Of a stretch of 15,618 nt of DNA, positions 6,919 through 14,974 are shown piece by piece. Under the pieces are notes generated by a model. It was not told the origin of the DNA, did no database searches, and saw nothing but the letters and a program-made list of their open reading frames with translations. The stretch is taken from the NCBI GenBank assembly GCA_964516605.1, contig CAZFAA010000039.1:1-15618 (forward strand), given 5' to 3'. Origin of the DNA: GCA-2732805 sp964516605 (GTDB taxonomy: Bacteria > Pseudomonadota > Gammaproteobacteria > Coxiellales > Coxiellaceae). Every line of letters starts with the position of its first letter. Positions within the stretch are counted from its first letter, which is position 1. The translations under genes were made by a program, and so were the position numbers.

Positions 6919-6920
6919 CG

Positions 6921-7763
6921 ATGTTAACACGCAAGCGTCTTAACACGATCACCTCTGCATTAAGAGATTTAACTGAATATTTACGTCCTTTTTCAACAAC
7001 GCCGCGCCTGGATGCAGAACTGCTGATGGCGCACAGCTTAAAACGTCCACGCACTTTTTTATATACCTATGCTGAACAAGCAGTCACACCTGAGCTGCAA
7101 GACATCGTGTTTGATTATGTGGAGCGGCGCTGTGAAGGCGAACCGATTGCTTATATTTTAGGAACTAAAGAATTTTGGTCACTGGATCTTAAGGTGACGC
7201 GCGATACGTTAATCCCACGCCCCGAAACGGAACACCTTATTGAATGGGCATTACACTATTTACCACTGACCGCTGCACATATTGCTGATTTAGGTACCGG
7301 CAGTGGCGCCATCGCCATTGCGCTGGCACATGCACGCCCGTACTGGACAGTGCATGCCAGTGATGCGTCAGCTGCTGCTTTAAACATTGCGATTCACAAC
7401 GCAGAACAACACCGCTTAACCAATATCGAGTTTTACCTTGGATCGTGGTATCAGGCCCTGCCCTCGCAACGCTACACGGCCATCATCAGCAACCCGCCGT
7501 ATATTGCAGCCGATGATCCGCATTTGAATCATTTAAGTTTTGAGCCGTATACAGCCTTGTGTGCTGCAGAGCAAGGCTATGCAGCGTTTGCAGCGATTAT
7601 TCATGACGCTAAAAATTATTTACTACCCGGCGGCAAACTGATTTTAGAACATGGCTACAATCAAGCAGCCGCACTGAAGACGATGCTGCAACAAGCAGGC
7701 TTTACGCACATCGACTCTTACTGCGATCTGTCCAAACACATGCGTTTTGTGGTGGCCTCCTAG
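6921..7763 (+). CDS. prmC: Release factor glutamine methyltransferase
   Basis: Methylates the glutamine of the GGQ motif in RF1 and RF2 using S-adenosylmethionine, which raises release activity. The 280 residues start with the helical substrate-recognition domain and the LIPRPETE signature (97-104). They continue with the SAM-binding loop DLGTGSGAIA (from residue 123) and the catalytic NPPY (191-194) in SNPPYI. GGGGGAAG lies about 7 bases before the ATG, inside the prfA end. Immediate linkage to prfA is the standard arrangement and supports the assignment. No odd features. Confidence 0.96.
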   Translation: MLTRKRLNTITSALRDLTEYLRPFSTTPRLDAELLMAHSLKRPRTFLYTYAEQAVTPELQDIVFDYVERRCEGEPIAYILGTKEFWSLDLKVTRDTLIPRPETEHLIEWALHYLPLTAAHIADLGTGSGAIAIALAHARPYWTVHASDASAAALNIAIHNAEQHRLTNIEFYLGSWYQALPSQRYTAIISNPPYIAADDPHLNHLSFEPYTALCAAEQGYAAFAAIIHDAKNYLLPGGKLILEHGYNQAAALKTMLQQAGFTHIDSYCDLSKHMRFVVAS

Positions 7764-7804
7764 GCGCAGGAAAATGCGCATACATAAACAATTAGAGCGA
7801 TTAT

Positions 7805-8818
7805 ATGAAAACAGGCTTACTACTCATCAACCTTGGAACACCCACAGCACCCAGCGTCGATGCTGTGCGTGCGTATCTGGATGAATTTTTAATGGATCCG
7901 TACGTGATCGACCTGCCTTACATGCTGCGGTATGCCCTCGTCAAAGGCATTATTTTACGCACACGGCCACAGGCATCCGCACAACTCTATCAATCCGTGT
8001 GGATGGAGGAAGGCTCACCGCTTTTGGTATTAAGCCTACACTTTAAAACAGCGTTACAACAATTGCTCGCTGAAGATTGTGTGGTAGAACTGGGTATGCG
8101 CTATGGCACACCCAGTATTGACAGTGCTCTTGAAAAATTAATGCAACAACCGCTCAAAGAACTCATCGTATTGCCACTGTTCCCACAGTATTCGCAAGCG
8201 GCGACGCTGTCTGCTATAGAATGCTTCAAACGCGCTGCGCAAAAATACACACTGCCACCGACGCGCATCATTGAAGATTTTTACAATCACCCAGCCTTTA
8301 TTGAAGCGTATGCGGCACTCATTAGCGAACACCTTGACTTGGAACAGCATCAACACTTGCTCATGAGCTACCATGGCTTGCCAGTGAAACACCTCGAAAA
8401 AACAGGCTGCCAACATGTTGGCAAACAGTGTTTCGATGCGATAGGCTGCCCACGCATCAGCGCGCAAAATCAGCAGTGTTACCGCGCACAATGTTTTGCT
8501 ACAACGCGTTTGCTCGCTGCACAATTACAGTTAAAGCCGAACCAATATAGTGTGTCATTCCAATCGCGTCTCGGTAAAACACCTTGGATTAAACCGTATA
8601 CCGATTTGCATTTAGAAGATTTGTATGCGCAAGGCATTCGCAAGCTAGCGGTGGCCTGCCCATCTTTTGTAACAGATTGTTTAGAAACACTCGAAGAAAT
8701 TGCCCTACGCGCAAAAGAACAATGGATGGAATTAGGCGGTGAATCGTTTACGGCGATTCCTTGTCTTAACAGCAGCGCGCTGTGGTTGCGCGCTGTAGCT
8801 AAAATAAGTCTGAACTAG
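7805..8818 (+). CDS. hemH: Ferrochelatase, with an internal cysteine-rich segment
   Basis: Inserts ferrous iron into protoporphyrin IX, the last step of protohaem synthesis, at or near the inner membrane. The 337 residues show the family pattern: LLINLGTP at 5-12, YLDEFLMDP, SYHGLP with the catalytic His190, SFQSRLGKTPWIKPYT, and CPSFVTDCLETLEEI containing the conserved Glu. Just after the active-site His lie five cysteines, Cys202, 209, 215, 225 and 230, spaced x6, x5, x9, x4. Some bacterial ferrochelatases carry a [2Fe-2S] cluster, so these are candidate ligands, but that is inference. The 41-base gap after prmC and a weak ribosome site suggest it is the last gene of the hemA operon. It converges on the minus-strand gene ending at 8826, with only 7 bases between. 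Confidence 0.95.
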   Translation: MKTGLLLINLGTPTAPSVDAVRAYLDEFLMDPYVIDLPYMLRYALVKGIILRTRPQASAQLYQSVWMEEGSPLLVLSLHFKTALQQLLAEDCVVELGMRYGTPSIDSALEKLMQQPLKELIVLPLFPQYSQAATLSAIECFKRAAQKYTLPPTRIIEDFYNHPAFIEAYAALISEHLDLEQHQHLLMSYHGLPVKHLEKTGCQHVGKQCFDAIGCPRISAQNQQCYRAQCFATTRLLAAQLQLKPNQYSVSFQSRLGKTPWIKPYTDLHLEDLYAQGIRKLAVACPSFVTDCLETLEEIALRAKEQWMELGGESFTAIPCLNSSALWLRAVAKISLN

Positions 8819-8825
8819 CGCATGT

Positions 8826-9686
8826 CTATTTTATTTTTATCTCTATAGCATTTGTCTTAGAATTTTCTCGAAACTTATCGACCAAGCATTTTAAGATAAC
8901 TCCCAATCGATCACCATGCGTAAACCATAATTTTTCTGTATGGCGTTTATGTTCTTCATGAAGTTTTTTTATATCCTTTAAAAAAACTTGAATTGAAATT
9001 TTCCCTTGTAAATAATTAGATATGCATAATTGAGCGTTTTGTGCACATTGACGACGCGCAGGACTAATATAAGCTCTACCCCCTCGAGTATTATGATGAA
9101 ATAAACGATAACCCAAGCCCACAACACCTTCCTTATGCCTGCCTAAATAACGATCCAGTTCCTCTAGGGTCTGTGTGAATACTTTTTTTATTGCTACTTT
9201 TTCTGCTACGCCTCCTTCTATCTCTCTTTCTATCTCTGTCATACGTAGCGCAGCATTATTGGATGCTCTACTTACACCAGTTTCTCGCGAATTTAAAGAG
9301 TTATCAGAATCATCAGCTGGAACCGAGGTTACCCCAAGTACATTAGTGTCCTGCGAAGGGCTCTTTGACAATAGTTCTAATAATGTTTCACTATAGTTTT
9401 TGGGAGGTTGTTGCGGCACTGTTGTGGCCTCAATTACTGAATCAGGCAGCGGTGGTACAACTTCTTCAAAGTGTAATTTTTCCCATTCAAAGTCTAATTC
9501 TTCCCTTTCAACAGGTGGGGTGGTAGGCTGCAAAGAAATAGCGGAATGATTAGAGACAGTAGATCCGGATCGGCCCCGCTTAGCCTGTTTTGCAGAGTGA
9601 GACCACGGCCACTTGAATGATAGCCATGATCTCCAATCGATCACTGTTTTTTTAGATTTGGTACTATCTTTGGTACTATCTACCAC
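8826..9686 (-). CDS. Unrecognised hydrophilic protein with Ser/Thr/Pro-rich N-terminal half
   Basis: I do not recognise a family. The start is GTG at 9686, with AGGGG 7 bases upstream; no ATG offers an alternative nearby. Of 286 residues, about 1-140 are low complexity: a DSTKDSTK direct repeat, a Trp/basic stretch (WRSWLSFKWPW, 18-28), then acidic and Pro-rich segments. Residues 145-275 look globular: a charged helix (EIEREIEGGVAEK), then GVVGLGYRLFHHNTRGGRAY at 187-206 with SPARRQC following, then helices and a Lys-rich tail. There is no signal peptide or membrane span. The disordered head on a compact C-terminal domain recalls proteins exported by intracellular bacteria; that is a guess. 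Base composition is more AT-rich than hemH next door. Confidence 0.6.
   Translation of the reverse strand: MVDSTKDSTKSKKTVIDWRSWLSFKWPWSHSAKQAKRGRSGSTVSNHSAISLQPTTPPVEREELDFEWEKLHFEEVVPPLPDSVIEATTVPQQPPKNYSETLLELLSKSPSQDTNVLGVTSVPADDSDNSLNSRETGVSRASNNAALRMTEIEREIEGGVAEKVAIKKVFTQTLEELDRYLGRHKEGVVGLGYRLFHHNTRGGRAYISPARRQCAQNAQLCISNYLQGKISIQVFLKDIKKLHEEHKRHTEKLWFTHGDRLGVILKCLVDKFRENSKTNAIEIKIK
9657..9680 (-). repeat. Two tandem copies of a 12-bp unit at the start of the gene ending at 8826
   Basis: On the minus strand GATAGTACCAAA occurs twice in tandem (9669-9680 and 9657-9668), giving the duplicated peptide DSTK at residues 3-10. It looks like a recent in-frame duplication. Confidence 0.85.
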
Positions 9687-9753
9687 TCCCCAACCCCTAT
9701 CTCATGTAATCCCTTACAGATTGTATATCCTGACCTGTTTTTAATGTTATGAG

Positions 9754-9984
9754 ATGAATATTAATGTTTTATTAAATAAATGGATACAAATTGAAACAAA
9801 TGGGGTTCAGAATAGACGACCACAATTCATAAATCAAGACTCATTTGGCCGGTTATGTATAGTAGGCAAAAATAGTGACCCCGATAAAGAGCTACAAAAA
9901 TACGGCTTTTTCCAAATAGTATTCACCTGCATCAAGATAATGATGATCAAGAAAGATAAAATATCCAGCCGCGAGATTGATTGA
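9754..9984 (+). CDS. Doubtful 76-codon open frame in the AT-rich gap before the chitinase
   Basis: The only open frame of note in the 359-base stretch 9687-10045. It starts at an ATG without a clear ribosome site and resembles nothing I know. The peptide is mixed in character, with a hydrophobic stretch (FFQIVFTCIKIMM) followed by Lys and Asp. AT-rich codons could reflect a gene remnant or chance. The rest of the gap must hold the chitinase promoter and leader and the promoter of the 8826-9686 gene, but I see no convincing pair of hexamers for either. Confidence 0.2.
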   Translation: MNINVLLNKWIQIETNGVQNRRPQFINQDSFGRLCIVGKNSDPDKELQKYGFFQIVFTCIKIMMIKKDKISSREID

Positions 9985-10045
9985 TCAAAAAATGGGTGTA
10001 GAATGGGCGGTCACGGATCAGTCACTATAATCATGGAGTCGTACG

Positions 10046-11467
10046 ATGAAACAGTGCATTACACTTTCTACCCTATGTGCCCTATTTTGCAGTCTTAGTT
10101 GCACAACCACTTTCGCGCAAACTACACCAGCACCTTTTAAACTCAATGCCGACAAGCAACTGTTTGGCTATTACACCAACTGGGATACCTATGGTCGCAA
10201 TTTCCAGCCCGAGAATATCCCAATAAAATACGTTACAGCTGTATTGTACGCATTTGCGCAAGTTGGGAACTGTGCCATGCCTTATGCCACCGACGCTAAT
10301 CCCACCCTCTGCAACGCAGGAGCTTTCGCAACTGGTGAGCAAGATTATTTATTGCACAGCACCGACCCAGGCTCTGATTTTAAAACCATTCCAGCGGGGT
10401 ATAAAAACGCAGGTCAAAGTGGCGCGTGGGTTAAAGGAAACATGGGTAAAGTCATTACACTGGCACATTCCCAGCAAAAACCCGCCCTGCTCTCTATTAT
10501 TGGTTATTCGTTAAGCGTACCGTTTCAAACAGCGATTGATGATCAACACCGCAGCGCTTTTGTGCGCAGTATTATTGATTTTTTGAATTTGGTTAAAGCC
10601 GATAATAACCAAGATGGTTTTGACGGTGTGGATGCCGATTGGGAGCCTAATGACAACAGCTGGTCTTTCATGAGCACACCCCAAGGTACGCAAATATTAC
10701 AAAATTATTTATCGTTTCTCCAAGAACTGCGTGTCGCACTTAAAAATAATTATGCAAGCTATGCCTTACTAACAATTGCATTACCAGCAGCACCTGATGT
10801 GATTAATAAAGCAGATGTACTGATACCGGGTTTTTGGAAAAAAATTTCCAACACCACCGATTATATGGATGTGATGAGTTATGATTATCACGGTGCATTT
10901 GATACACCAGCCTACACAAACTTTTTAGCACCATTTCAATACGATGCAACACAACCGGACAATATCACGTACCGCGAGACGTTTAACGTACGCAGCTCCA
11001 TCAAGGCTTATCTGAAAGCTGGCGTACCTTCTTCGAAAATTATTATGGGCATTCCGGCTTACGGTCGCGCTGTGAAAGGCGTGGCATCTAATTTAAATCA
11101 ACAGGCTCAAATCCCTGGATTCCCGGGACTCTATCAAACATTCAGCTCAGCATGGAATGGGCAGTGGGATAATACGGGCACTTATGATTACGGTAATATC
11201 TACAGTACACTACTGAAAAATGGGTTCACTGAATACCACAATGATGCTGCCAACGCGACCTATGCTTACAATCCTAACACCGATGGCGGCGTGTTTATCA
11301 GTTACGACAATCTGCAGGATATCGACACCAAAGTCGCCTACATTGAAGCACAAAATTTAGGTGGTGCGATGTTTTGGTCGTTATCTGGCGATATCCATCA
11401 AGATCAAAAGCGCAGCTTTAAAAAAGCATCATTAATTTATAGAGTGCATACGCAATTTTTAAAATGA
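10046..11467 (+). CDS. Secreted glycoside hydrolase family 18 chitinase
   Basis: Expected to cleave chitin or related GlcNAc polymers outside the cytoplasm. The 473-residue precursor has a signal peptide (about 1-24, likely cut after TTFA). The single GH18 TIM barrel shows KQLFGYYTNWDTYG near the first strand. The catalytic motif DGVDADWE spans 193-200, with proton donor Glu200 and partners Asp196 and Asp198. MDVMSYDYHG, IIMGIPAYGR and the terminal GGAMFWSLSGD complete the barrel. No chitin-binding or fibronectin-like domain is present, so it is a lone catalytic unit. GGAG lies 7 bases before the ATG. It is flanked by an AT-rich gap upstream and a long palindrome downstream. Chitinases occur in environmental and intracellular gammaproteobacteria, including Legionella. 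The substrate could also be a host glycan. Confidence 0.92.
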   Translation: MKQCITLSTLCALFCSLSCTTTFAQTTPAPFKLNADKQLFGYYTNWDTYGRNFQPENIPIKYVTAVLYAFAQVGNCAMPYATDANPTLCNAGAFATGEQDYLLHSTDPGSDFKTIPAGYKNAGQSGAWVKGNMGKVITLAHSQQKPALLSIIGYSLSVPFQTAIDDQHRSAFVRSIIDFLNLVKADNNQDGFDGVDADWEPNDNSWSFMSTPQGTQILQNYLSFLQELRVALKNNYASYALLTIALPAAPDVINKADVLIPGFWKKISNTTDYMDVMSYDYHGAFDTPAYTNFLAPFQYDATQPDNITYRETFNVRSSIKAYLKAGVPSSKIIMGIPAYGRAVKGVASNLNQQAQIPGFPGLYQTFSSAWNGQWDNTGTYDYGNIYSTLLKNGFTEYHNDAANATYAYNPNTDGGVFISYDNLQDIDTKVAYIEAQNLGGAMFWSLSGDIHQDQKRSFKKASLIYRVHTQFLK

Positions 11468-11473
11468 GCAGCT

Positions 11474-11557
11474 TAAAAATAGAGAGTCGCAGCAAACATA
11501 TCGAGAATCGAGAGCCGATTCTCGATACCTCTTGCGATTCGCGACGCTCTATATTTA
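11474..11557. repeat. Nested inverted repeat of about 84 bp between the chitinase and pilin genes
   Basis: The outer arms 11474-11490 and 11541-11557 pair at 15 of 17 positions. The inner arms TATCGAGAATCG (11499-11510) and CGATTCTCGATA (11516-11527) pair perfectly over 12 bp around loop AGAGC. It begins 6 bases after the chitinase stop. No T-run follows on either strand, so it is not a classic intrinsic terminator. It may be a palindromic intergenic repeat family or a transcript-end stabiliser. Confidence 0.75.
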
Positions 11558-11596
11558 GAGTAGACAAATTTAAGTGCTGCATTATATGATGAGCGC

Positions 11597-12061
11597 ATGA
11601 AAAAATGCCTCCATGCCATCAGTTTGCTCGAATGCCTTTTATCCATTATTGTGATTGCCAGCATTTCTACAATGGCTGTACGTTATTACATGATCACGAT
11701 TCGCGACATGCGGGTGTCACATGCAATCAGCCAAATCAAGCGCATCACCGATGCCAGTTACGAATGGCTGCAAATGCAAAAACAAGCTGATTTTAGCGCA
11801 ACAAGCAATGGCGTTATGATCAATCTCCAAGCGCTCGTGAGCAATGAATTATTAACAGACCCACATGATACCGTAGCACCTTGGGGCGGCAAGATAGATG
11901 TCGCACCAGGTGATAATCCGAGCTACATTAAAATCATTTTAAATGATATTCCACAATTGGCCTGCCGCAATCTCACACAACAACTGCTCTACATCAATAA
12001 AGATAAAACAGATAATGTGTGCAGCGATGCAAAAAACAATACTTTTATAGGTGAATTCTAA
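11597..12061 (+). CDS. Type IVb (PilS-like) prepilin
   Basis: Predicted pilus or pseudopilus subunit, processed at the inner membrane by a prepilin peptidase. The short leader MKKCLHA precedes ISLLECLLSIIVIAS. Glu12 becomes Glu+5 of the mature chain, as in type IV pilins, while Ala rather than the usual Gly sits at -1. The hydrophobic helix runs to about residue 31. The C-terminal part has APWGGKIDV (94-102) followed by IPQLAC (118-123), an order typical of PilS-type IVb pilins. Cys123 and Cys142 could form the family's C-terminal disulfide loop. A weak promoter-like pair (TAGACA at 11561, TATATG at 11583) would give almost no leader, and the ribosome site is poor. The stop directly abuts the rdgB start. 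PilO/PilP-like genes lie 1.4 kb away on the other strand. Confidence 0.7.
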   Translation: MKKCLHAISLLECLLSIIVIASISTMAVRYYMITIRDMRVSHAISQIKRITDASYEWLQMQKQADFSATSNGVMINLQALVSNELLTDPHDTVAPWGGKIDVAPGDNPSYIKIILNDIPQLACRNLTQQLLYINKDKTDNVCSDAKNNTFIGEF

Positions 12062-12682
12062 ATGATCAAGCAAAAAATAATCATTGCTTCAGGCAACACA
12101 GGAAAAATTCGCGAACTGCAAGCTATTCTCAATACACTGGCCATTGACACCGTACCGCAAGCAGAGTTTGGTGTAGAAGATGCTGATGAAACAGGGTTGA
12201 CGTTTATTGAAAATGCGCTGATCAAAGCGCGTCACGCCACAACACACACCGGATTGCCTGCTATAGCGGATGACTCGGGTTTGTGTATTACGGCATTGGA
12301 TAATCGTCCCGGCATCTACAGTGCACGCTATGCAGGACCGAATGCCACAACACATGATCGCATCACAAAAGTACTGGGGGAGCTGCAAGGTGTAGAAGAT
12401 AACCACCGTCACGCCGCATTTCATTCGGTCATCGTCTATCTACGTCATAGCACCGATCCCAATCCTCTCATCGCTCACGGCGTGTGGCACGGCCGCATCA
12501 CACAGCAGCCCATGGGTGAGCATGGTTTTGGCTACGACCCTATTTTCTATGTGCCGGAATATGCCTGCACGGTTGCCGAATTAAGTGATGACATTAAAAA
12601 TAAAATCAGCCATCGTGCGCAGGCCCTACAGCAGCTGTGCCAGCAATTAACCAATACCTTAAAATTGGAGTCTACCCTATGA
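12062..12682 (+). CDS. rdgB: dITP/XTP pyrophosphatase (non-canonical purine NTP phosphatase)
   Basis: Hydrolyses dITP, ITP and XTP to monophosphates, keeping deaminated purines out of DNA and RNA; cytosolic. The 206 residues carry the HAM1-family motifs SGNTGK (10-15), FIENALIKARHA (48-59), ADDSGL (69-74), YSARYAG (86-92), GFGYDPIF (155-162) and SHRAQAL (183-189). The ATG immediately follows the pilin TAA, with AGGTGA inside the pilin end as ribosome site, so the two are co-transcribed and probably coupled. Its own stop overlaps the start of the next gene (ATGA). Confidence 0.96.
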   Translation: MIKQKIIIASGNTGKIRELQAILNTLAIDTVPQAEFGVEDADETGLTFIENALIKARHATTHTGLPAIADDSGLCITALDNRPGIYSARYAGPNATTHDRITKVLGELQGVEDNHRHAAFHSVIVYLRHSTDPNPLIAHGVWHGRITQQPMGEHGFGYDPIFYVPEYACTVAELSDDIKNKISHRAQALQQLCQQLTNTLKLESTL

Positions 12683-13461
12683 AACAAGCAATCGTTATAT
12701 CATGTATCTTACTAGGCCTTGCCGCTCCTGCCGTTTTTGCAACGAACTTGCGCGTGATGGATTTGAATGCACAGCACCATCCACTGCAACACCCGCGTTT
12801 TACTGGCATTAATGCTTCGGGTCATTTGAGTATTACCATTGTTCCCGTGAAAAACTCATCCGCTGTTTCGTTTTCAGTACAAGACCTACAACACGGCCAG
12901 GCGCCTGTCATTGCTGAAATTCGCCAACATATGTTGTATTTGCGTCAGATCGGTTACTCCACACGCGCCACGGCTGTTACCGTGTACATGCATGACATTA
13001 ATGAACTGGATGTATTTGGACGCACTGAACTCAAAACTCAACATCTGAATAGCAGCGGCTTAAATTTGAGAGTGGATACAGCAGGCATCATTAATTTAGA
13101 TGGCCTAATCACACTCAAGCAACTCTCAGTATCTGGAAACAGTAAGATCAATTTACGCTGGGTACGCGGCAACAATGTCACACTCTACAGCCATGGCCAT
13201 AGCCGTATCAATATCGCAGGCAATATTGGCATACTGCGTGCTAAATTATTCGGTCACAGTTTTTTAAATGCGCGTTACTTAAGAACACAACAAACTTGGA
13301 TTAAAACACGTGATTTTGCACAAGCACAAGTGATTGCATCCGATGCGCTGCAAGCATACCCAACCGATCACAGTAATATTTATTATTATAAAAGCCCGAA
13401 TTTGTTAAATCCGATCAATAGTGCTGCAGGCAATACATTGCAGCTGGGTTGGGATGAGTAA
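12679..13461 (+). CDS. Exported GIN/DUF2807-like beta-helix protein
   Basis: Function unknown; head-GIN (DUF2807) proteins are exported beta-helix proteins sometimes described as adhesin-like. I chose the ATG at 12679, not the in-frame one at 12637, because GGAG lies about 9 bases upstream, it gives a clean signal peptide (MKQAIVI…PAVFA, cut after residue 21), and it overlaps the rdgB stop as ATGA. The mature part of about 240 residues repeats short beta strands with the NxSG/GxSxIN pattern of this fold (INASGHLSITI, VSGNSKINL, YSHGHSRINI). There is no membrane anchor at the C-terminus, so it should be periplasmic or secreted. The family call rests on pattern only. Confidence 0.65.
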   Translation: MKQAIVISCILLGLAAPAVFATNLRVMDLNAQHHPLQHPRFTGINASGHLSITIVPVKNSSAVSFSVQDLQHGQAPVIAEIRQHMLYLRQIGYSTRATAVTVYMHDINELDVFGRTELKTQHLNSSGLNLRVDTAGIINLDGLITLKQLSVSGNSKINLRWVRGNNVTLYSHGHSRINIAGNIGILRAKLFGHSFLNARYLRTQQTWIKTRDFAQAQVIASDALQAYPTDHSNIYYYKSPNLLNPINSAAGNTLQLGWDE

Positions 13462-13471
13462 GTCATATCTT

Positions 13472-14974
13472 TCAACTTAAAAACCGACTGCGCACTACTT
13501 TTTGTATATCGCCAACACGGCGAACCCACGCGCCTTTTTCACGTATGCGTGGCGACAGCTCGACTAATTTTTCCTCAGCTGCAGCAAACGATGGATAACT
13601 GCCATACAACGCAATCACCCACGGGTGATCCGCAACACCAACAGGTAACTTCAATGCCAGATGTTGTAAATGATTTCTCGTAATAAACTGACTGATCACT
13701 GTCGCATCGGCGGAGCCTAACAACTGTATCGTATACGACTGACTCGGTAATTTAAGCATTTTATGCTGCGCTAAACTGATTGGGTGAATACGCGGCGCTT
13801 GATCATCACGTGCTTCAATTGAATACTGTTGCTCGGTATCTGCTGAGACATCACTGTCTAAATGATACGTCTGTGGGATCGGTGCGGCTCTTGGTAGGTA
13901 CGCATCCGTATTATATGCCTGAGTCATCACCGGCATGATTTCAACTGAACGCAAATTCAAGTCCATCGATAACTGCGTATTATCCAAATCATCCAGCCCT
14001 TCTTCTGCATTCATATCATGAATCGATATTTGATACGGTAATTGTGCCGGTTTTTGCACCACCGGTGGTGCAACTGTTTTTTGTAATGCCGGTGTTGCTA
14101 AGCTGGCTGTGACAACAGGTGTTGCAGAAGACGCCGTTTTTTGCGCTGGTGTTGACGCGACCATCAAATTGGGGTGCCTGCTCGCAACGTGTGGCGCTAC
14201 TTTAACAGGTGCTACAATGACAGGTGAATTTTGTTTGAGTGTTGGCTGCACAGTATGCACCGCAACAGGTAATGCGGGTAATATATCCGTACCATTAAAA
14301 CTGACTAATTCACGCAGCGCACCTTTTTGTAAGGTCACACCATCATGATCAATACCTTTTACCTCATAGCCATTGGGTAAGTGGGATCCAATTTCTACAG
14401 ATTCATAATCAGAACCGACATGCAATGTCGCACTCCATTGCCCATTTTGACGATCAATATAACTCAATACAAAATTTTCTGCCGGCTTTGCAACCAACGC
14501 GTCATCTGAATCTGTAGCAACACCACTAGTATTGCCGACTATTTTCGCTGTTTGAGTGCGCATCATGGCAATTTTTTGTTGTGCAGCTGCAATGGCCGCT
14601 TCCTCATCTAATAATTGATGATGCATGCGCGCCATTTCATACGAATCTAAAGCTTGTATGTAAGCATGTTGCTCTGGCGTAATTTGTGGTGCTGCGGTCG
14701 CAGTAGTCACCGTAGCAGGTTTTATGGCTGTCGGTGTTGATACAAGCGTTGCTGTAGGTGATGTTACAGTCGCGACAGGGGTTGCAACAGTCACAGCGGC
14801 AACCGGTCTTGTAGGTGTGTCAGGTGTAGTGGTGTTGTATTGCTGCTGCGCAATCACAGGAGTTTGCGTAATATCACGATCGACCAGCTGAAAAACTTGA
14901 TACCCAAGAAAACCCAATGCGGCCAGCGTTAATACCAATAAACTTTTTTGTTTTATATCCATTGTCTTACTCAT
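13472..14974 (-). CDS. PilP-like inner-membrane protein with C-terminal SPOR domain
   Basis: Probable type IVb pilus assembly protein. I chose the ATG at 14974 (500 residues): GGGGGA lies just upstream and it overlaps the stop of the preceding gene as TAATG; a GTG 12 bases earlier is less likely. Order: short cytoplasmic N-terminus; membrane span at about 12-30; Thr/Val/Pro-rich periplasmic linker; helix at 101-141; a PilP-like beta domain at about 168-225 (NGQWSATL, IGSHLPNGYEVKGI, GVTLQKG); a long Pro/Ala/Val linker; then a SPOR domain at about 414-491 (YTIQLLGS, PWVIALYGSYPSFAAAE, AWVRRVGDIQ). SPOR domains bind septal, denuded peptidoglycan in DamX and FtsN. The combination with a PilP-like region is unusual to me. 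A plain DamX-type SPOR protein is the main alternative. Confidence 0.65.
   Translation of the reverse strand: MSKTMDIKQKSLLVLTLAALGFLGYQVFQLVDRDITQTPVIAQQQYNTTTPDTPTRPVAAVTVATPVATVTSPTATLVSTPTAIKPATVTTATAAPQITPEQHAYIQALDSYEMARMHHQLLDEEAAIAAAQQKIAMMRTQTAKIVGNTSGVATDSDDALVAKPAENFVLSYIDRQNGQWSATLHVGSDYESVEIGSHLPNGYEVKGIDHDGVTLQKGALRELVSFNGTDILPALPVAVHTVQPTLKQNSPVIVAPVKVAPHVASRHPNLMVASTPAQKTASSATPVVTASLATPALQKTVAPPVVQKPAQLPYQISIHDMNAEEGLDDLDNTQLSMDLNLRSVEIMPVMTQAYNTDAYLPRAAPIPQTYHLDSDVSADTEQQYSIEARDDQAPRIHPISLAQHKMLKLPSQSYTIQLLGSADATVISQFITRNHLQHLALKLPVGVADHPWVIALYGSYPSFAAAEEKLVELSPRIREKGAWVRRVGDIQKVVRSRFLS

Noticed and set aside
8800..8860. Possible shared terminator between hemH and the convergent gene
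   Set aside because: AT-rich runs are present on both strands, but no clean GC-rich stem can be drawn.
10026..10031. Perfect TATAAT just before the chitinase gene
   Set aside because: A start about 7 bases downstream would fall at or beyond the GGAG ribosome site, leaving almost no leader, and no -35 hexamer is present at 16-18 bases.
12637..12678. Upstream ATG extending the GIN-type protein by 14 residues
   Set aside because: It would bury the signal peptide behind a polar extension; the ATG at 12679 has a ribosome site and the ATGA overlap.
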